Origin: Vibrio breoganii
GTDB lineage: Bacteria; Pseudomonadota; Gammaproteobacteria; Enterobacterales; Vibrionaceae
Length of the DNA stretch: 64,000 nt
Reading direction: 5' to 3'
Assembly (NCBI RefSeq): GCF_001677275.1
Contig: NZ_CP016177.1
Location: 930,001-994,000, forward strand
The notes beneath the pieces were generated by a model that was given only the letters and a program-made list of their open reading frames with translations, made no database searches and was not told the DNA's origin. This document shows positions 54,766 to 64,000 of this stretch, one piece after another (positions within the stretch are counted from its first letter, which is position 1; every line of letters begins with the position of its first letter). Both the position numbers and the translations under genes were made by a program.

Positions 54766-55251
54766 TTAAGAGTAATCAGAAGCGTACGTTTCTTCGTAAG
54801 TGTGCGAGTAAAGCTCGAACAAGTTGCCAAACGGGTCTTCTAGGTACACCATTTTTGCTTGTTTGCTGTCGTCTTCTGGGTGGTAGCGCATGATGTCCAT
54901 GCGAACCTTACCGCCGTATTGTTCTGTGCGAGCGATAGCACCTTCAAAGTCGTCGGTTTGCAGGCAAAAGTGGAAGATACCTAGGCGAGAGAAGTCAACT
55001 TCGTGACGCTCTTGGCGCTCTTTCATTTCGAACATCTCAACACCGATACCGTCAGAGGTGACAAGGTGCGCAATGTTAAAGCCTTTAAAGCCTTCGCCGA
55101 ATACTGCGATGCACATACGACCAATAGCGGTTTCGCGCTCTTCGATAACCTTAGTGTTGTTCATTACGATTTTAAGACCCAGCGCTTTAGTATAAAACTC
55201 AACCGCTTTGTCCATATCGCCAACCATGATACCTACGTGATTCATTTTCAT
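54766..55251 (-). CDS. VOC/glyoxalase-superfamily protein
   Basis: 161 residues from the ATG at 55251 (GGAG 6 bases upstream). The vicinal oxygen chelate fold is recognised from HVGIMVGDMDKAVEFYTKALG at the start and VYLEDPFGNLFELY near the end. Metal-ligand candidates are the first histidine (HVGI), a histidine in FHFCLQT and the glutamate in LFELY. It might act as a lactoylglutathione lyase, dioxygenase-type enzyme or antibiotic-binding protein; no context decides. Monocistronic. Confidence 0.75.
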   Translation of the reverse strand: MKMNHVGIMVGDMDKAVEFYTKALGLKIVMNNTKVIEERETAIGRMCIAVFGEGFKGFNIAHLVTSDGIGVEMFEMKERQERHEVDFSRLGIFHFCLQTDDFEGAIARTEQYGGKVRMDIMRYHPEDDSKQAKMVYLEDPFGNLFELYSHTYEETYASDYS

Positions 55252-55473
55252 AATCTGCTCCAATCTCTTAGTAATTTGTTTCGTGTTTTGCGTCGATGGA
55301 GAGAGTATATGGAGAATCGCTCATCAATAAAAATTATTAAAATTTATTTAAATGATAACACTTTGTTTGTTCGATAGGTATTCTCGATAGCAACAGCGCA
55401 AGTGTTGTCGAGTCCCTTGAGTATGTTTGCTAGAGTAGAGCTAATTGTTGATGGAAATAAGATGCTCTAAGAG

Positions 55474-56385
55474 ATGGAATTCAAGAACCTTAAAAGCTTT
55501 GTCGCGGTTGCTACTCACCTTAGCTTTTCCCGTGCGGCAAAGGAGTTGAATACTGTACAACCCGCTATTAGTCGTCACATTACCGCCCTTGAGGATGAAC
55601 TGGATACTAAGCTCTTTTTCCGAACCTCAAGAGAGGTCTCTTTGACGGTGGCAGGGGAGAGGTTATTTCAAGATGCGGGCTTCTTGCTTAGCCAGGTAGA
55701 GCAAACAAAGCAAGCCGTTGTGCGAGCCTCTAAGGGTCAGGTCGGGCGATTATCTATCGGCTACTTAGGCGGAGCTACGTTGTTTTTCTTGCCAAGATTG
55801 GTGAGAAGCTACATTCAAAGTCATGCAGATATTGATGTGAATTTGATTGAGCTAACGGCTTCTGGACAAATTGAGGCTCTATTAGATAAGCGCATCGACA
55901 TTAGCTTTTCTAGGCCTTTGCCTGAACAATTCGCTGAGCGTTTTATTTCTAAAGAGGTTTATAAGGACAAGCTAGTGCTGGTGGTGTCTCGGGATCATCC
56001 TCTTGCCCAACAACCTAGCATAAAGCTCAATCAATTGAGGGAAGAACCCTTTATTTTGTTCGCTCGTGAATCCGCTGTAGGGCTGTATGATTCTGTAATT
56101 AAAGAATGTCAGTTGAGTGGTTTTTCTCCACGCATTGTGAACAGTCCTCGCCAAATGCAAACAGTGCTAACGCACGTGGCCTCAGGGCTTGGCGTATCGA
56201 TTGTGCCCTCATCGGTTCGAGACTTACGTAGTAACGAGTGCGTGTTTTTGCCTATAGAGCATTTGCAATCTAGCCTGCAATTAGTGATGAGCTATCGCCA
56301 GCATAATACATCGCCAATGATTGAAGATTTTGTGGAATTGGTTGAGCAAGACCTCGACACCATACAACAGCATATGTCGCGATAA
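55474..56385 (+). CDS. LysR-family transcriptional regulator
   Basis: 303 residues, the usual LysR length. The N-terminal HTH reads VATHLSFSRAAKELNTVQPAISRHI, then TKLFFRTSREVSLTVAG. The C-terminal effector domain begins with LSIGYLGGATLFFLPRLV and ends with LQLVMSYRQ. It lies 100 bases before an MFS gene on the same strand, and probably controls it. Its inducer is unknown. Confidence 0.9.
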   Translation: MEFKNLKSFVAVATHLSFSRAAKELNTVQPAISRHITALEDELDTKLFFRTSREVSLTVAGERLFQDAGFLLSQVEQTKQAVVRASKGQVGRLSIGYLGGATLFFLPRLVRSYIQSHADIDVNLIELTASGQIEALLDKRIDISFSRPLPEQFAERFISKEVYKDKLVLVVSRDHPLAQQPSIKLNQLREEPFILFARESAVGLYDSVIKECQLSGFSPRIVNSPRQMQTVLTHVASGLGVSIVPSSVRDLRSNECVFLPIEHLQSSLQLVMSYRQHNTSPMIEDFVELVEQDLDTIQQHMSR

Positions 56386-56487
56386 TCTATGTTGTTTCGC
56401 TATTGAATCTAAAGTAAATCATCATTTTTGTTATTGATCGGCTTCTTTTAAGATTGTGTCACTTCGAAACGACACAACTATCAGAGC

Positions 56488-57696
56488 ATGATTATGAGCC
56501 AAGCAAAAACACCTACATTGGGAACAGGCCGTTTACTTTTAATGTCGAGCGCAGTCTCTGCTACCGCGGCCAACTTATATTATAACCAGCCAATATTGCC
56601 ACAAATGGGCGCAGAGCTTGGCTTAACACAAGATCAGTTGGGCTCTATACCAGCCGCGAGTCAAATAGGCTATGCAGCAGCACTGCTATTCTTATCTCCA
56701 CTCGGAGATACCATACCGCGTAAGCGCCTTATCGCTATCTTATCGGTACTGCTCGTCATGTCGTCACTATTGGCATTTTCAGCAAGCAGTTTACTCGCAT
56801 TAGTCGTGGCATGTTTCGTCATCGGATTGAGTGCCAATATTACCCAGCAGCTCATCCCTTTTGCAGCATCACTCAGTACTCCAGAGTCGAAAGGCAAGGT
56901 GATTGGCACACTGATGACGGGCCTCACTATCGGCATCTTGTTGTCACGTACCCTAAGTGGGTTTGTGGGAGAGCAGTTTGGCTGGCGCGCGGTTTTCATT
57001 ATGTCCGCCGCTATCGCGATGATTTTTGGTGTATTGCTTTACACTTTTCTACCAAGCAATAAGCCAACAAGTACCATGCCGTACCCTAAATTAGTGGCGA
57101 GTATGGCGACATTGTTTAAGAAACACAGCGTCTTGCGTCAGTCAGCACTAACCGGCTCGTTGTGGTTTGCTTCGTTTAATGCGCTTTGGGCTACATTGGC
57201 TTTGCACGTTCATGAAGCACCGTTTAATTACAATGCACAGCAAGCTGGATTGTTTGGGGTTATAGCCTTGGCTGGCGTGATTGGCGCTAAGGTTTCAGGC
57301 TCACTAGTTAGCAAGGTTGGTTCTCGCAACATGATCAATATTGCGTTGCTGTTTATTGCGTCTGGTTTCGCAGTATCGGGAATGTTTGGAGACAGCTTAA
57401 TTGGGCTAATCGCCGGTATCATCCTTGTTGACCTGGGGGTGTTTAGTGCGCAAGTGTCAAATCAGGTGCGTGTGTTCTCAATCGATCCTGCTGCGCAGAG
57501 TCGAATCAACGGCATATATATGCTGGGCTATTACTTAGGTGGTGCATTTGGTTCATTTGCTGGCGTTATGGTATTTGAGCAGTATGGCTGGCAAGGCGTT
57601 GCTGCCTTTAGCAGCGCGATGGTAGTAGGCAGTTTGATGGCGAATAACCTAGTGTCATCGAAGCTTAAACGCCTTCAGCAAGCTGAGCAATCTTAG
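56488..57696 (+). CDS. MFS transporter (DHA1-like)
   Basis: 402 residues with 12 predicted spans. The N-terminus has AANLYYNQPILPQMGAELG, typical of a group of drug/sugar MFS exporters (YgaY-like), and the loop 2-3 region LSPLGDTIPRKRLI. A start at the next ATG (56494) is possible. Following a LysR gene, it is likely the regulator's target. Substrate unknown. A hairpin terminator lies just after. Confidence 0.85.
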   Translation: MIMSQAKTPTLGTGRLLLMSSAVSATAANLYYNQPILPQMGAELGLTQDQLGSIPAASQIGYAAALLFLSPLGDTIPRKRLIAILSVLLVMSSLLAFSASSLLALVVACFVIGLSANITQQLIPFAASLSTPESKGKVIGTLMTGLTIGILLSRTLSGFVGEQFGWRAVFIMSAAIAMIFGVLLYTFLPSNKPTSTMPYPKLVASMATLFKKHSVLRQSALTGSLWFASFNALWATLALHVHEAPFNYNAQQAGLFGVIALAGVIGAKVSGSLVSKVGSRNMINIALLFIASGFAVSGMFGDSLIGLIAGIILVDLGVFSAQVSNQVRVFSIDPAAQSRINGIYMLGYYLGGAFGSFAGVMVFEQYGWQGVAAFSSAMVVGSLMANNLVSSKLKRLQQAEQS

Positions 57697-57708
57697 CGTA
57701 GGAAATAG

Positions 57709-57733
57709 CAATGGGAGCAGCATGCTCCCATTG
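57709..57733. terminator. Bidirectional hairpin terminator
   Basis: An 11-bp perfect stem, CAATGGGAGCA with TGCTCCCATTG, and a GCA loop between two converging genes. T runs are short on both sides. Confidence 0.7.
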
Positions 57734-57745
57734 TTCACGTTTATG

Positions 57746-59062
57746 CTATTTATCGAACATTCCTGAGGTTGCGATAGGGCGCAGGAATCTATGCAATGAA
57801 TCATCAGGCACATTGGTTGAGTAAAATGCAATGACTAGGTCTTTGTCTGGAGAGACATACAGGCCTTGAGACTGAAGACCCGCCTTCCACATATCACCGT
57901 CGCTCCATATCGCATCCCATTGTCTGCTGTTGCCTAGCATGCTGTCATCATTGAGGCGGCTCACAAATTGTGGACCATCAAAGCCAGAGAGATAAAAGTC
58001 TTTATCGCGAACGCCACCACGAATACGCTCAATCATATCTGGTGTTACCACCTGCTTAGTGGATGTCTTATTCCAGCTTGGGGTATAAAGCATGCCAAAG
58101 CGCGCTAAGTCTCGCAGTTGACTTGAGATCACGCCGTGAGCAATAGCAGTGCCGCCTGGAGATAGATGAAATTGCAGAGGGCCATCAGATCCCACGTTTG
58201 ACCAAATGTTGTCGTTCACGTAATCAGAGAATGTCTGATTGGAAACGGCTTCTGCCAGCAAAACCAGCATCTGCGTAGTTGGGGAGCCGTATTCGAATTT
58301 ACTTCCTGGCTTAGAGACCGATTTTGCGTCTTTAAGTACTTCAGGTACACGTTCGTGCTCGCCTTTATACTCCATGCCAAATTCGGCGAGGAAGGTACGA
58401 ATAGCAATTGAATCTGGGTCTGAGCGAGTGGCATCATTCTCTTCTGAGTTCATACCCGGCGTCATGTCCAGAATGTCGATGATCTTGATGTCAGCCCAAT
58501 CCGTGTCTTTGAATTCGGGCATATAAAAGCCAATGGTCTTTTCTTGGTCTATCTTGCCTTCGTTGATCAGCATATCGATGACTAGGCTTGTCCAAGGCTT
58601 AGCCGTCGACATCCAAATGTGGTTGTCTGTTGGCTTCATTCCCGGATAGGTTTCATAGACCACTTCACCCTTGTGCACCACGATAAACGATGCGGCAAAG
58701 CTTTGTGGGTGGGTCATGAACTCATCTAGCGAGAGTGTGCCAAACTGCTTGGTTTCTGCCGTTATCTCACCGATCTTAGGGTTAAGCGAGGTGGCCAGTG
58801 GCATGTGCTTGGTTTGCGGTGCTAAAACCGCGGTTGGTAATACCTCTGAGGTCCTCATGGAGAACCAAACCGCTAAGTCTTCGCCTTTCAACATCTCTGG
58901 CAGGTTGTAGTTGTCTCTGTAAGAGCGGATTTGCTCATTAGTGAAGCCGTTTTTAAATTCAGCGATTGGGGTGCGAGTTTGAGTAGCGTCGGCTACTGCG
59001 TTTGCTGAAAGTAGAGAAAGCGCAACACCTGCCGCTTTTAGTTTGCTTTGATTGTTTGACAT
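57746..59062 (-). CDS. Serine hydrolase, class C beta-lactamase fold
   Basis: 438 residues from the ATG at 59062 (GGAG upstream); the ORF start at 59104 adds 14 unlikely residues. A signal-like hydrophobic start (AGVALSLLSANAVADA) exports it. The serine-x-x-lysine motif is in MSTAKPWTSL, the Y-x-N-like motif is YGS (FEYGSPTTQ), and LSPGG/HGVIS lie later. Such proteins include esterases, D,D-peptidases and relatives of beta-lactamase; activity is not known. It is not next to a regulator. Confidence 0.8.
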   Translation of the reverse strand: MSNNQSKLKAAGVALSLLSANAVADATQTRTPIAEFKNGFTNEQIRSYRDNYNLPEMLKGEDLAVWFSMRTSEVLPTAVLAPQTKHMPLATSLNPKIGEITAETKQFGTLSLDEFMTHPQSFAASFIVVHKGEVVYETYPGMKPTDNHIWMSTAKPWTSLVIDMLINEGKIDQEKTIGFYMPEFKDTDWADIKIIDILDMTPGMNSEENDATRSDPDSIAIRTFLAEFGMEYKGEHERVPEVLKDAKSVSKPGSKFEYGSPTTQMLVLLAEAVSNQTFSDYVNDNIWSNVGSDGPLQFHLSPGGTAIAHGVISSQLRDLARFGMLYTPSWNKTSTKQVVTPDMIERIRGGVRDKDFYLSGFDGPQFVSRLNDDSMLGNSRQWDAIWSDGDMWKAGLQSQGLYVSPDKDLVIAFYSTNVPDDSLHRFLRPIATSGMFDK

Positions 59063-59351
59063 GATCACTCCGAATAGCACTTGGCTAGCGAACAAGTCGT
59101 TCAAGCCTGATTGTCGTTGCTGCCATCATAAGAAGGAATTCAAAACTAGAATAATCGTTGTTGAAGGATTAAACCCTACTTGTGTTGGGTTTTCTGAGGG
59201 TTATTGGTATCGAATTTGAAGTAATTGCGCTTAACTGAGGGTTTTATCCTACAAATGCGTTTATAGCTTTACATGCAGGTAGTCTAAATTGACGCTCTGT
59301 GCTTTCACTTCCTATTGGTAAAGCTCTTCTGCTATCAACATTGGCCATAAC

Positions 59352-59987
59352 ATGTATCTAAGTACCTCTTTTTTAACCGAAACCTTTACCGTTTTGGGTA
59401 CCGCCGCTTTCGCTTTATCTGCCGTATTGGCCGCCAATGAAAAACGGACAGACGTATTCTCTGTGGTGGTACTTGGAGTGGTCACCGCGGTAGGTGGGGG
59501 AACAATACGGGATTGCCTGCTTGGGGTGCCAGTATTTTGGTCGGAGGCGCTGTTTTTCATCTGGATTGCGATCATCAGCAGCTTAATTGGTTTTGTTTGC
59601 GTGCCATTACTTAAAAGGCGCTTTGTTAATCGCTTATATTTGTACATTGATGCCATTGCTATCGCCATGTTCTCCATTCAAGGGGTTGAGAAGGCATGGG
59701 ACTTGGGATTTGGCCTGCCTTTAGGTCCTATTATCATGGGGGTATTAACGGCCATTGGTGGCGGCGTCGTGCGAGATATGCTGCTTCAAAGACCAACCTT
59801 ATTTCTTAATAAGGAACTCTATGCCATTCCTGTGGCTTTAGGATGCACTTTCCACGTCACTGTATTGGCACTAGCACCCGCACTGTCTTACATCAGCTCG
59901 GTTTGTGCCATAGGCCTGGTTATCTATATTCGTTACCTTGCCATTAACAAGAGCATCGAAGTGCCTTCATGGGCAGTGTTCAAATAA
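59352..59987 (+). CDS. TRIC-type/YicG-like membrane protein
   Basis: 211 residues, about seven spans in two repeats. Each repeat has the glycine-rich signature: GGGTIRDCLLG and GGGVVRDMLL. This is the UPF0126 family, relatives of eukaryotic trimeric intracellular cation (TRIC) channels, and bacterial members conduct cations. No linked genes hint at a specific role. Convincing. Confidence 0.85.
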   Translation: MYLSTSFLTETFTVLGTAAFALSAVLAANEKRTDVFSVVVLGVVTAVGGGTIRDCLLGVPVFWSEALFFIWIAIISSLIGFVCVPLLKRRFVNRLYLYIDAIAIAMFSIQGVEKAWDLGFGLPLGPIIMGVLTAIGGGVVRDMLLQRPTLFLNKELYAIPVALGCTFHVTVLALAPALSYISSVCAIGLVIYIRYLAINKSIEVPSWAVFK

Positions 59988-60131
59988 TGCTCCGAAATTA
60001 GAACTCCGATTGCCTCTTTCCTGCTTTGGATAAAGGAATAGTGGGATAGCTTGGCGTTTTAACGTCTTTCTGACACTCCAATCTGTAGGGAAAGTATGTT
60101 GCGCCGAGACTGAAATCGATAGCATAGAAAC

Positions 60132-62411
60132 ATGACTAACACTGCCTCTAGCAAGGACAAAAAACGCCCATCACCCCGAAAAATTATAGGGTGTGTTTTA
60201 CTTTTATTCGTTATCGGTTGGGGAGCGTTTCACTACAGCGTTTCCTCAATGGTAGAGCAACGCTTTTCAGGCCCCTTGTTTGAATTGCCGACCGTGGTCT
60301 ACGCGCGCCCAATGACCCTCAATATTGACTTAGCGGTGAAGCAACAGGACGTTGTCGATGAGCTCAAGACGCTTAATTATCAATTAGTCGACAAGCCAGC
60401 ACACAGTGGCGAGTACAGTGTGGCAGGCAATAGCATTACTCTGGTGCGCCGTCCCTTTGAATTTGCTGATGGCTTTCGCGATGTGCAGAGAGTCAAGCTG
60501 ACGTTCAGTCGCTCACGCATTCAATCCATGATTGATGTTGATAGCGGTATGGGACTGGGCTTATTCCAACTTGAACCCAAGATGATGGGTTTGATGGGGG
60601 AGGATGGTAATCAACATCGACTCTATCAGTCTTGGAAAGCGATGCCGGAAGGCGTGGTCAAAGCGCTACTATTGACCGAGGATAGAGCGTTTTTCGAGCA
60701 TGATGGCGTATCAGTTACCGCTATCGCTAGGGCATTTTTTACCAACGTCAAAGCGGGACGAACCGTTCAGGGTGGCAGTACTTTAACCCAGCAATTGACC
60801 AAGAATCTGTTTCTTAGTAGTGAGCGCAGCTGGAGTCGAAAAATCCGTGAAGCTTATATGGCGCTACTCATCGACTCTCGCTATACCAAAGATGACATTT
60901 TAGATGGCTATGTGAACCAGATTTATTTGGGTCAACAAGGCAAGGATGCGATCCATGGCTTTGAATTAGGTGCTCAGTTTTATTTCAATCGACCTCTACA
61001 AGAACTAAGAATCGATCAGCAAGCCTTGCTGGTGGCGTTGATAAAAGGCCCGTCTTATTACAACCCGTGGCGCTTCCCTGAGCGAGCCAAGACACGCCGC
61101 AATACGGTTCTGAAACTGCTGGCTGACGATGGTCATCTAGAGCCTAAAGAATATGAAGCTGCCATTGCTCGAGAGCTTGATATACAGGTGCGAGGCCATG
61201 TGAGCTTGAGTCGTCCAGCCTATTTCGACCTTGTTTCTGATGAGCTAGAAGTGGCTCTGCCAGGACGTAACATTAAAGGCGCACGCATATTCACCACCCT
61301 GGACCCTCTCTCCCAACAAAACGCCGAAAGTAGCCTTTTATCGACGCTGCCATCGCTAGATGCCAAAGCGGGCGTGGAACTAGAGGCTGCGTTTATCAGC
61401 ATCGATTACAGCAATGGCGCTATTCGCGCGATAGTCGGAAATCGAAACCCTAATTTTGCTGGCTTCAACTATGCGCGCCATGGTAAACGACAAGTAGGGT
61501 CGATAATCAAACCAGCAGTGACCATGGCTGCACTTCGTTCTCCTGAAAAATATAATCTAGCCAGTGCCTTAGACGATAAACCTCTTACTGTTAAGCAGCC
61601 CAATGGAGACAATTGGCAGCCTCGTAATTACAGCAGAGAGTTTTGGGGAGAAGCCTCCCTGTATACGTCTCTTGCACACTCTCTTAATGTGCCCATGGTG
61701 AACCTAGGCATGCAGTTAGGATTAGAGAATGTGGCTGATTTTATTGAGCAGTTGAGTGGGCAACACAGTGAGATAAAACCGCTTCCATCAATGGTACTTG
61801 GGGCCTTTGAAATGACGCCTATCGAGGTAAGCGGGCTCTATCAACCCATTGTAAATCACGGCGCGAGGCAGCAAGCGTATTTGATCAGTGCGGTGGTTGA
61901 TGCAAAGAGCAAGGTCTTGTATCAGCATAAGCTTAACCCTGAGCAGGTTGCACCTGAACAAGCTGCAGATTTAACCGTAGCGGCAATGCAGGGAGCAGTA
62001 AGCGAGGGCACGGCTAAATCACTGGGCTCTGTAGGGGTTAAGTACAAGCTAGCAGGAAAAACAGGCACCACTAATAGCAACCGAGATAGCTGGTATGTGG
62101 GCGTCGATGGACGTGAGCTGGTGACGGTTTGGCTTGGGCGAGGGGACAACGGCAACACTAAGCTAACTGGTGCAACAGGTGCATTATCTGTATATCGACA
62201 ATACATCATGCAACGTGGAGCGCTAGAAATTAGCCCTCATTATGCCGATGATATTGAGATGGTTAACTTCAGCCGTCGTGGTCAGGGTAAACTCGCGGCC
62301 AGTTGTGGTCGTGGATCCGTCACTCTGCCTGTATGGGGCGCTAGTCAATTTACTTCATCGGGGTGTGTTGGGGATGAAATCACGAACTTTTTCAAGAGCT
62401 TGTTTAATTAA
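60132..62411 (+). CDS. mrcB: Bifunctional penicillin-binding protein 1B
   Basis: 759 residues (E. coli PBP1B 844). A short cytoplasmic tail and one transmembrane helix (about 18-36) are followed by a UB2H-like domain (about 55-115), the glycosyltransferase domain with catalytic E183 in LLLTEDRAFFEHDG and GSTLTQQLTKNLF (215-227), and the transpeptidase domain with S457-I-I-K460, S-x-N (SLN) and KTG (AGKTGTTN). It polymerises and crosslinks peptidoglycan in the periplasm. UB2H makes it likely that the outer-membrane activator LpoB would be needed. It may be a second copy of PBP1B in this genome; only a genome-wide search could tell. Confidence 0.85.
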   Translation: MTNTASSKDKKRPSPRKIIGCVLLLFVIGWGAFHYSVSSMVEQRFSGPLFELPTVVYARPMTLNIDLAVKQQDVVDELKTLNYQLVDKPAHSGEYSVAGNSITLVRRPFEFADGFRDVQRVKLTFSRSRIQSMIDVDSGMGLGLFQLEPKMMGLMGEDGNQHRLYQSWKAMPEGVVKALLLTEDRAFFEHDGVSVTAIARAFFTNVKAGRTVQGGSTLTQQLTKNLFLSSERSWSRKIREAYMALLIDSRYTKDDILDGYVNQIYLGQQGKDAIHGFELGAQFYFNRPLQELRIDQQALLVALIKGPSYYNPWRFPERAKTRRNTVLKLLADDGHLEPKEYEAAIARELDIQVRGHVSLSRPAYFDLVSDELEVALPGRNIKGARIFTTLDPLSQQNAESSLLSTLPSLDAKAGVELEAAFISIDYSNGAIRAIVGNRNPNFAGFNYARHGKRQVGSIIKPAVTMAALRSPEKYNLASALDDKPLTVKQPNGDNWQPRNYSREFWGEASLYTSLAHSLNVPMVNLGMQLGLENVADFIEQLSGQHSEIKPLPSMVLGAFEMTPIEVSGLYQPIVNHGARQQAYLISAVVDAKSKVLYQHKLNPEQVAPEQAADLTVAAMQGAVSEGTAKSLGSVGVKYKLAGKTGTTNSNRDSWYVGVDGRELVTVWLGRGDNGNTKLTGATGALSVYRQYIMQRGALEISPHYADDIEMVNFSRRGQGKLAASCGRGSVTLPVWGASQFTSSGCVGDEITNFFKSLFN

Positions 62412-62584
62412 GTCAAAAAGGATACCAAAGACCAGTGCGCCAAAACTGGGCTAGGCATTATATCAATAGTGAATAGTTGTTATTGAGATAAATAATTTTC
62501 ACGAATACCAAGCGTGCCCTATAGTTACCCTATACCAGTGATGCCTGAGGCATTCTCGCTGAATTAATGTAGGGGTATGAACAA

Positions 62585-62995
62585 ATGAAAATTGTATCGA
62601 TAGTGACTTATATATTTAGTTTGGTGTTTATTGCCGGTGAAACGCTACGTCGAGGAATAGGATACTTCTCTGTCAATGCTACCACTATGGTTGAAGACTA
62701 TGTGTGCGGGGCATTATTGCTATTGGCGGCAGTACTGTGGTCGAAGGGAAGTAAGTATGCACATAAGTACATGATTGGCGCGTGGGGCTATGCAGCAGGC
62801 GGAATGTTGGTGCCTTTTTTTGCTCATCTAGAGGCTTACTTGCGTGGTGTCCAAATACGTTCAGACCACCCAATCGATGATGTGAATTCAGTGATTCTAA
62901 AGGGTGTTATTTGGAGTATTTGTGTCATTTGTTTTATCGTAACTCTCAAGACAAAGCAGGATTTGAGCCTCAACGATAAAGGCGCATCAGCATAA
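62585..62995 (+). CDS. Small four-span membrane protein, unknown
   Basis: 136 residues. About four hydrophobic segments (5-22, 38-52, 62-85, 104-124) and a short charged loop with HLEAYLRGVQIRSDHP. A ribosome site TAGGGG lies upstream. It does not resemble the small membrane proteins at 3421 and 29635. Function unknown. It lies between PBP1B and the BCCT gene. Confidence 0.65.
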   Translation: MKIVSIVTYIFSLVFIAGETLRRGIGYFSVNATTMVEDYVCGALLLLAAVLWSKGSKYAHKYMIGAWGYAAGGMLVPFFAHLEAYLRGVQIRSDHPIDDVNSVILKGVIWSICVICFIVTLKTKQDLSLNDKGASA

Positions 62996-63082
62996 CCCTT
63001 CTCTTTATCTACCTGCATAAGCAATATGCTTAATCGTCACGACAAATAGCCTGAATTGTTAAAAATCAAAGAGCGAGAGACT

Positions 63083-64000
63083 ATGCCCTCTAACTTTATT
63101 AGGGTATGTGCAATGCAAAAGTCGTTCTCTCTTATAGATAAGCCAACCTTCTTTGGCGCTCTATTTTTACTCTTGAGTGTGGTGTTCCCACTCATACTAT
63201 TTCCAGTTCAAGGTGCCAACTGGATCGCGGTTGCTAAGTCGTTTATGACGGACAAGCTTGGGGTTTTATACCTTGCACTTGGCATCGCTGCTATGTGTTT
63301 TATGATCTACACCATCTTCAGTGATCTTGGGCAGATCAAGCTAGGTGATGCCGATGAGCAGCCAGAATTTAGCAATGCCTCTTGGGCCGCTATGCTGTTC
63401 TGTGGTGGCATTGGTGCCAGTATTTTATATTGGGGCTGTATCGAGTGGGCCTACTACTACCAAACGCCTCCGTTTCAACTTCAAGCAGGAAGCGAAGAAG
63501 CGATACGCTGGGCGGCAACCTATGGCCTTTTCCACTGGGGACCTATCGCATGGTCTATCTACCTTATTCCAGCCCTGCCGATTGCCTATTTCTATTACGT
63601 TCGTAAGCAGCCGGTATTAAAGATCTCTAGTGCTTTGATGCCCGTCTTGGGTGAGAAACGTGCCAATGGTGGTATCGGGAAACTCATCGATGTGTTGTTT
63701 ATCTTTGGCATGTTGGGCGGGGCAGCTACAACCCTAGGCTTGGCAGCACCGCTTATCAACGGTGGTCTGCATCATATCTTCGGTATTCCTAACAATACGC
63801 TAAGCCAAGTGGCTGTCTTACTTCTGTGCACCGCTATTTTTGGTTACTCAGCTTACGCGGGTTTAGAAAAGGGCATTAAGTTTCTAAGCAATATCAATTT
63901 CTGGGGTGCGATGGGGTTATTGCTGTTTGTGCTAGTGGCAGGGCCTACCGTGTTCATATTAGAAACGGGCTTAGACTCGATTGGACGAATGCTGTCGAAC
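63083..64000 (+). CDS. BCCT-family transporter, partial (runs off the window)
   Basis: The frame is open from the ATG at 63083 to the window end, 306 codons; an internal ATG at 63113 is an alternative start. It has the BCCT N-terminal spans and the region SWAAMLFCGGIGASILYWGCIEWAYYY, then LFHWGPIAWSIYLIP. The glycine segment GGIGAS differs from the GMGIG of the first BCCT gene, so it may carry a different substrate (choline, carnitine or betaine) and use a different coupling ion. The C-terminal half lies outside the window. Confidence 0.85.
   Translation, partial: MPSNFIRVCAMQKSFSLIDKPTFFGALFLLLSVVFPLILFPVQGANWIAVAKSFMTDKLGVLYLALGIAAMCFMIYTIFSDLGQIKLGDADEQPEFSNASWAAMLFCGGIGASILYWGCIEWAYYYQTPPFQLQAGSEEAIRWAATYGLFHWGPIAWSIYLIPALPIAYFYYVRKQPVLKISSALMPVLGEKRANGGIGKLIDVLFIFGMLGGAATTLGLAAPLINGGLHHIFGIPNNTLSQVAVLLLCTAIFGYSAYAGLEKGIKFLSNINFWGAMGLLLFVLVAGPTVFILETGLDSIGRMLSN

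Noticed and set aside
59312..59677. Minus-strand frame of 121 codons over the TRIC-type gene
   Set aside because: The plus strand encodes the well-supported UPF0126/TRIC protein with two GGGxxRD motifs; the antisense frame lacks any.
1..64000. CRISPR arrays, tRNA and rRNA genes
   Set aside because: I saw no regularly spaced repeats, no tRNA-like cloverleaf with CCA-end context, and no rRNA sequence.

Overview
The gene content, codon style and moderate GC suggest a marine gammaproteobacterium, most likely a Vibrio. The reasons are the TorYZ-type TMAO respiration pair, BCCT osmolyte carriers, PBP1B, Zur, Vibrio-type small membrane proteins, and an accessory tract with a group II intron and possible integron-cassette remnants. 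No rRNA or tRNA genes and no CRISPR array were seen. The many carbohydrate, transport and accessory functions would suit a secondary chromosome, but that is inference.

Layout. 1-830 is a graveyard of three gene fragments (LtrA-like, an unknown C-terminus, an AraC-type HTH). 1030-5116 is a membrane efflux block: HlyD-type adaptor, DUF2955/FUSC-like pump, small membrane protein, second FUSC-like protein. 5557-12606 holds a BCCT carrier, an aromatic amino acid permease, two cell-wall enzymes (L,D-transpeptidase-like and M23 endopeptidase) and a Bcr/CflA drug exporter. 12647-15278 (minus) holds a TerC/Alx protein preceded by a yybP-ykoY-type Mn2+ riboswitch candidate with its own terminator, and an amidohydrolase. 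15929-18260 is a SulP-UspA operon.

18.4-29.1 kb is the accessory region: small unknown genes, two adjacent HEPN-like genes with attC-like sequence at their stops, a complete group II intron (21387-23542), a CoiA-like nuclease, a secreted unknown, and a secreted metallo-beta-lactamase-fold/DUF1566/EF-hand fusion. 29.6-33.5 kb has a second small membrane protein and a circularly permuted GH16 glucanase lipoprotein flanked by two similar LacI regulators. An EF-G-like GTPase, Zur and a GST follow.

37.6-48.1 kb has an intact ISAs1-family element (with 10-bp target duplications) inserted just upstream of a TauE/SafE transporter and a GH88 unsaturated-uronyl hydrolase, then an M19-like protein with altered metal ligands, a FUSC protein, a GH3 glucosidase, an SGNH hydrolase and a second GST. 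48.5-64 kb has an ABC-F ATPase, the TMAO reductase pair, an isochorismatase-like hydrolase, a VOC protein, a LysR-MFS pair, a serine hydrolase, a TRIC-type channel, PBP1B, a small membrane protein and the start of another BCCT carrier that runs off the window.

The genes group into themes: efflux and osmolyte transport, envelope maintenance, polysaccharide use (GH16, GH88, GH3, SGNH with LacI control), anaerobic respiration and metal homeostasis. The most noteworthy items are the permuted GH16 enzyme, the Mn2+ riboswitch with a visible expression platform, the HEPN-like gene pair, the metallo-beta-lactamase fusion, and the IS that separates a palindromic operator candidate from its operon.
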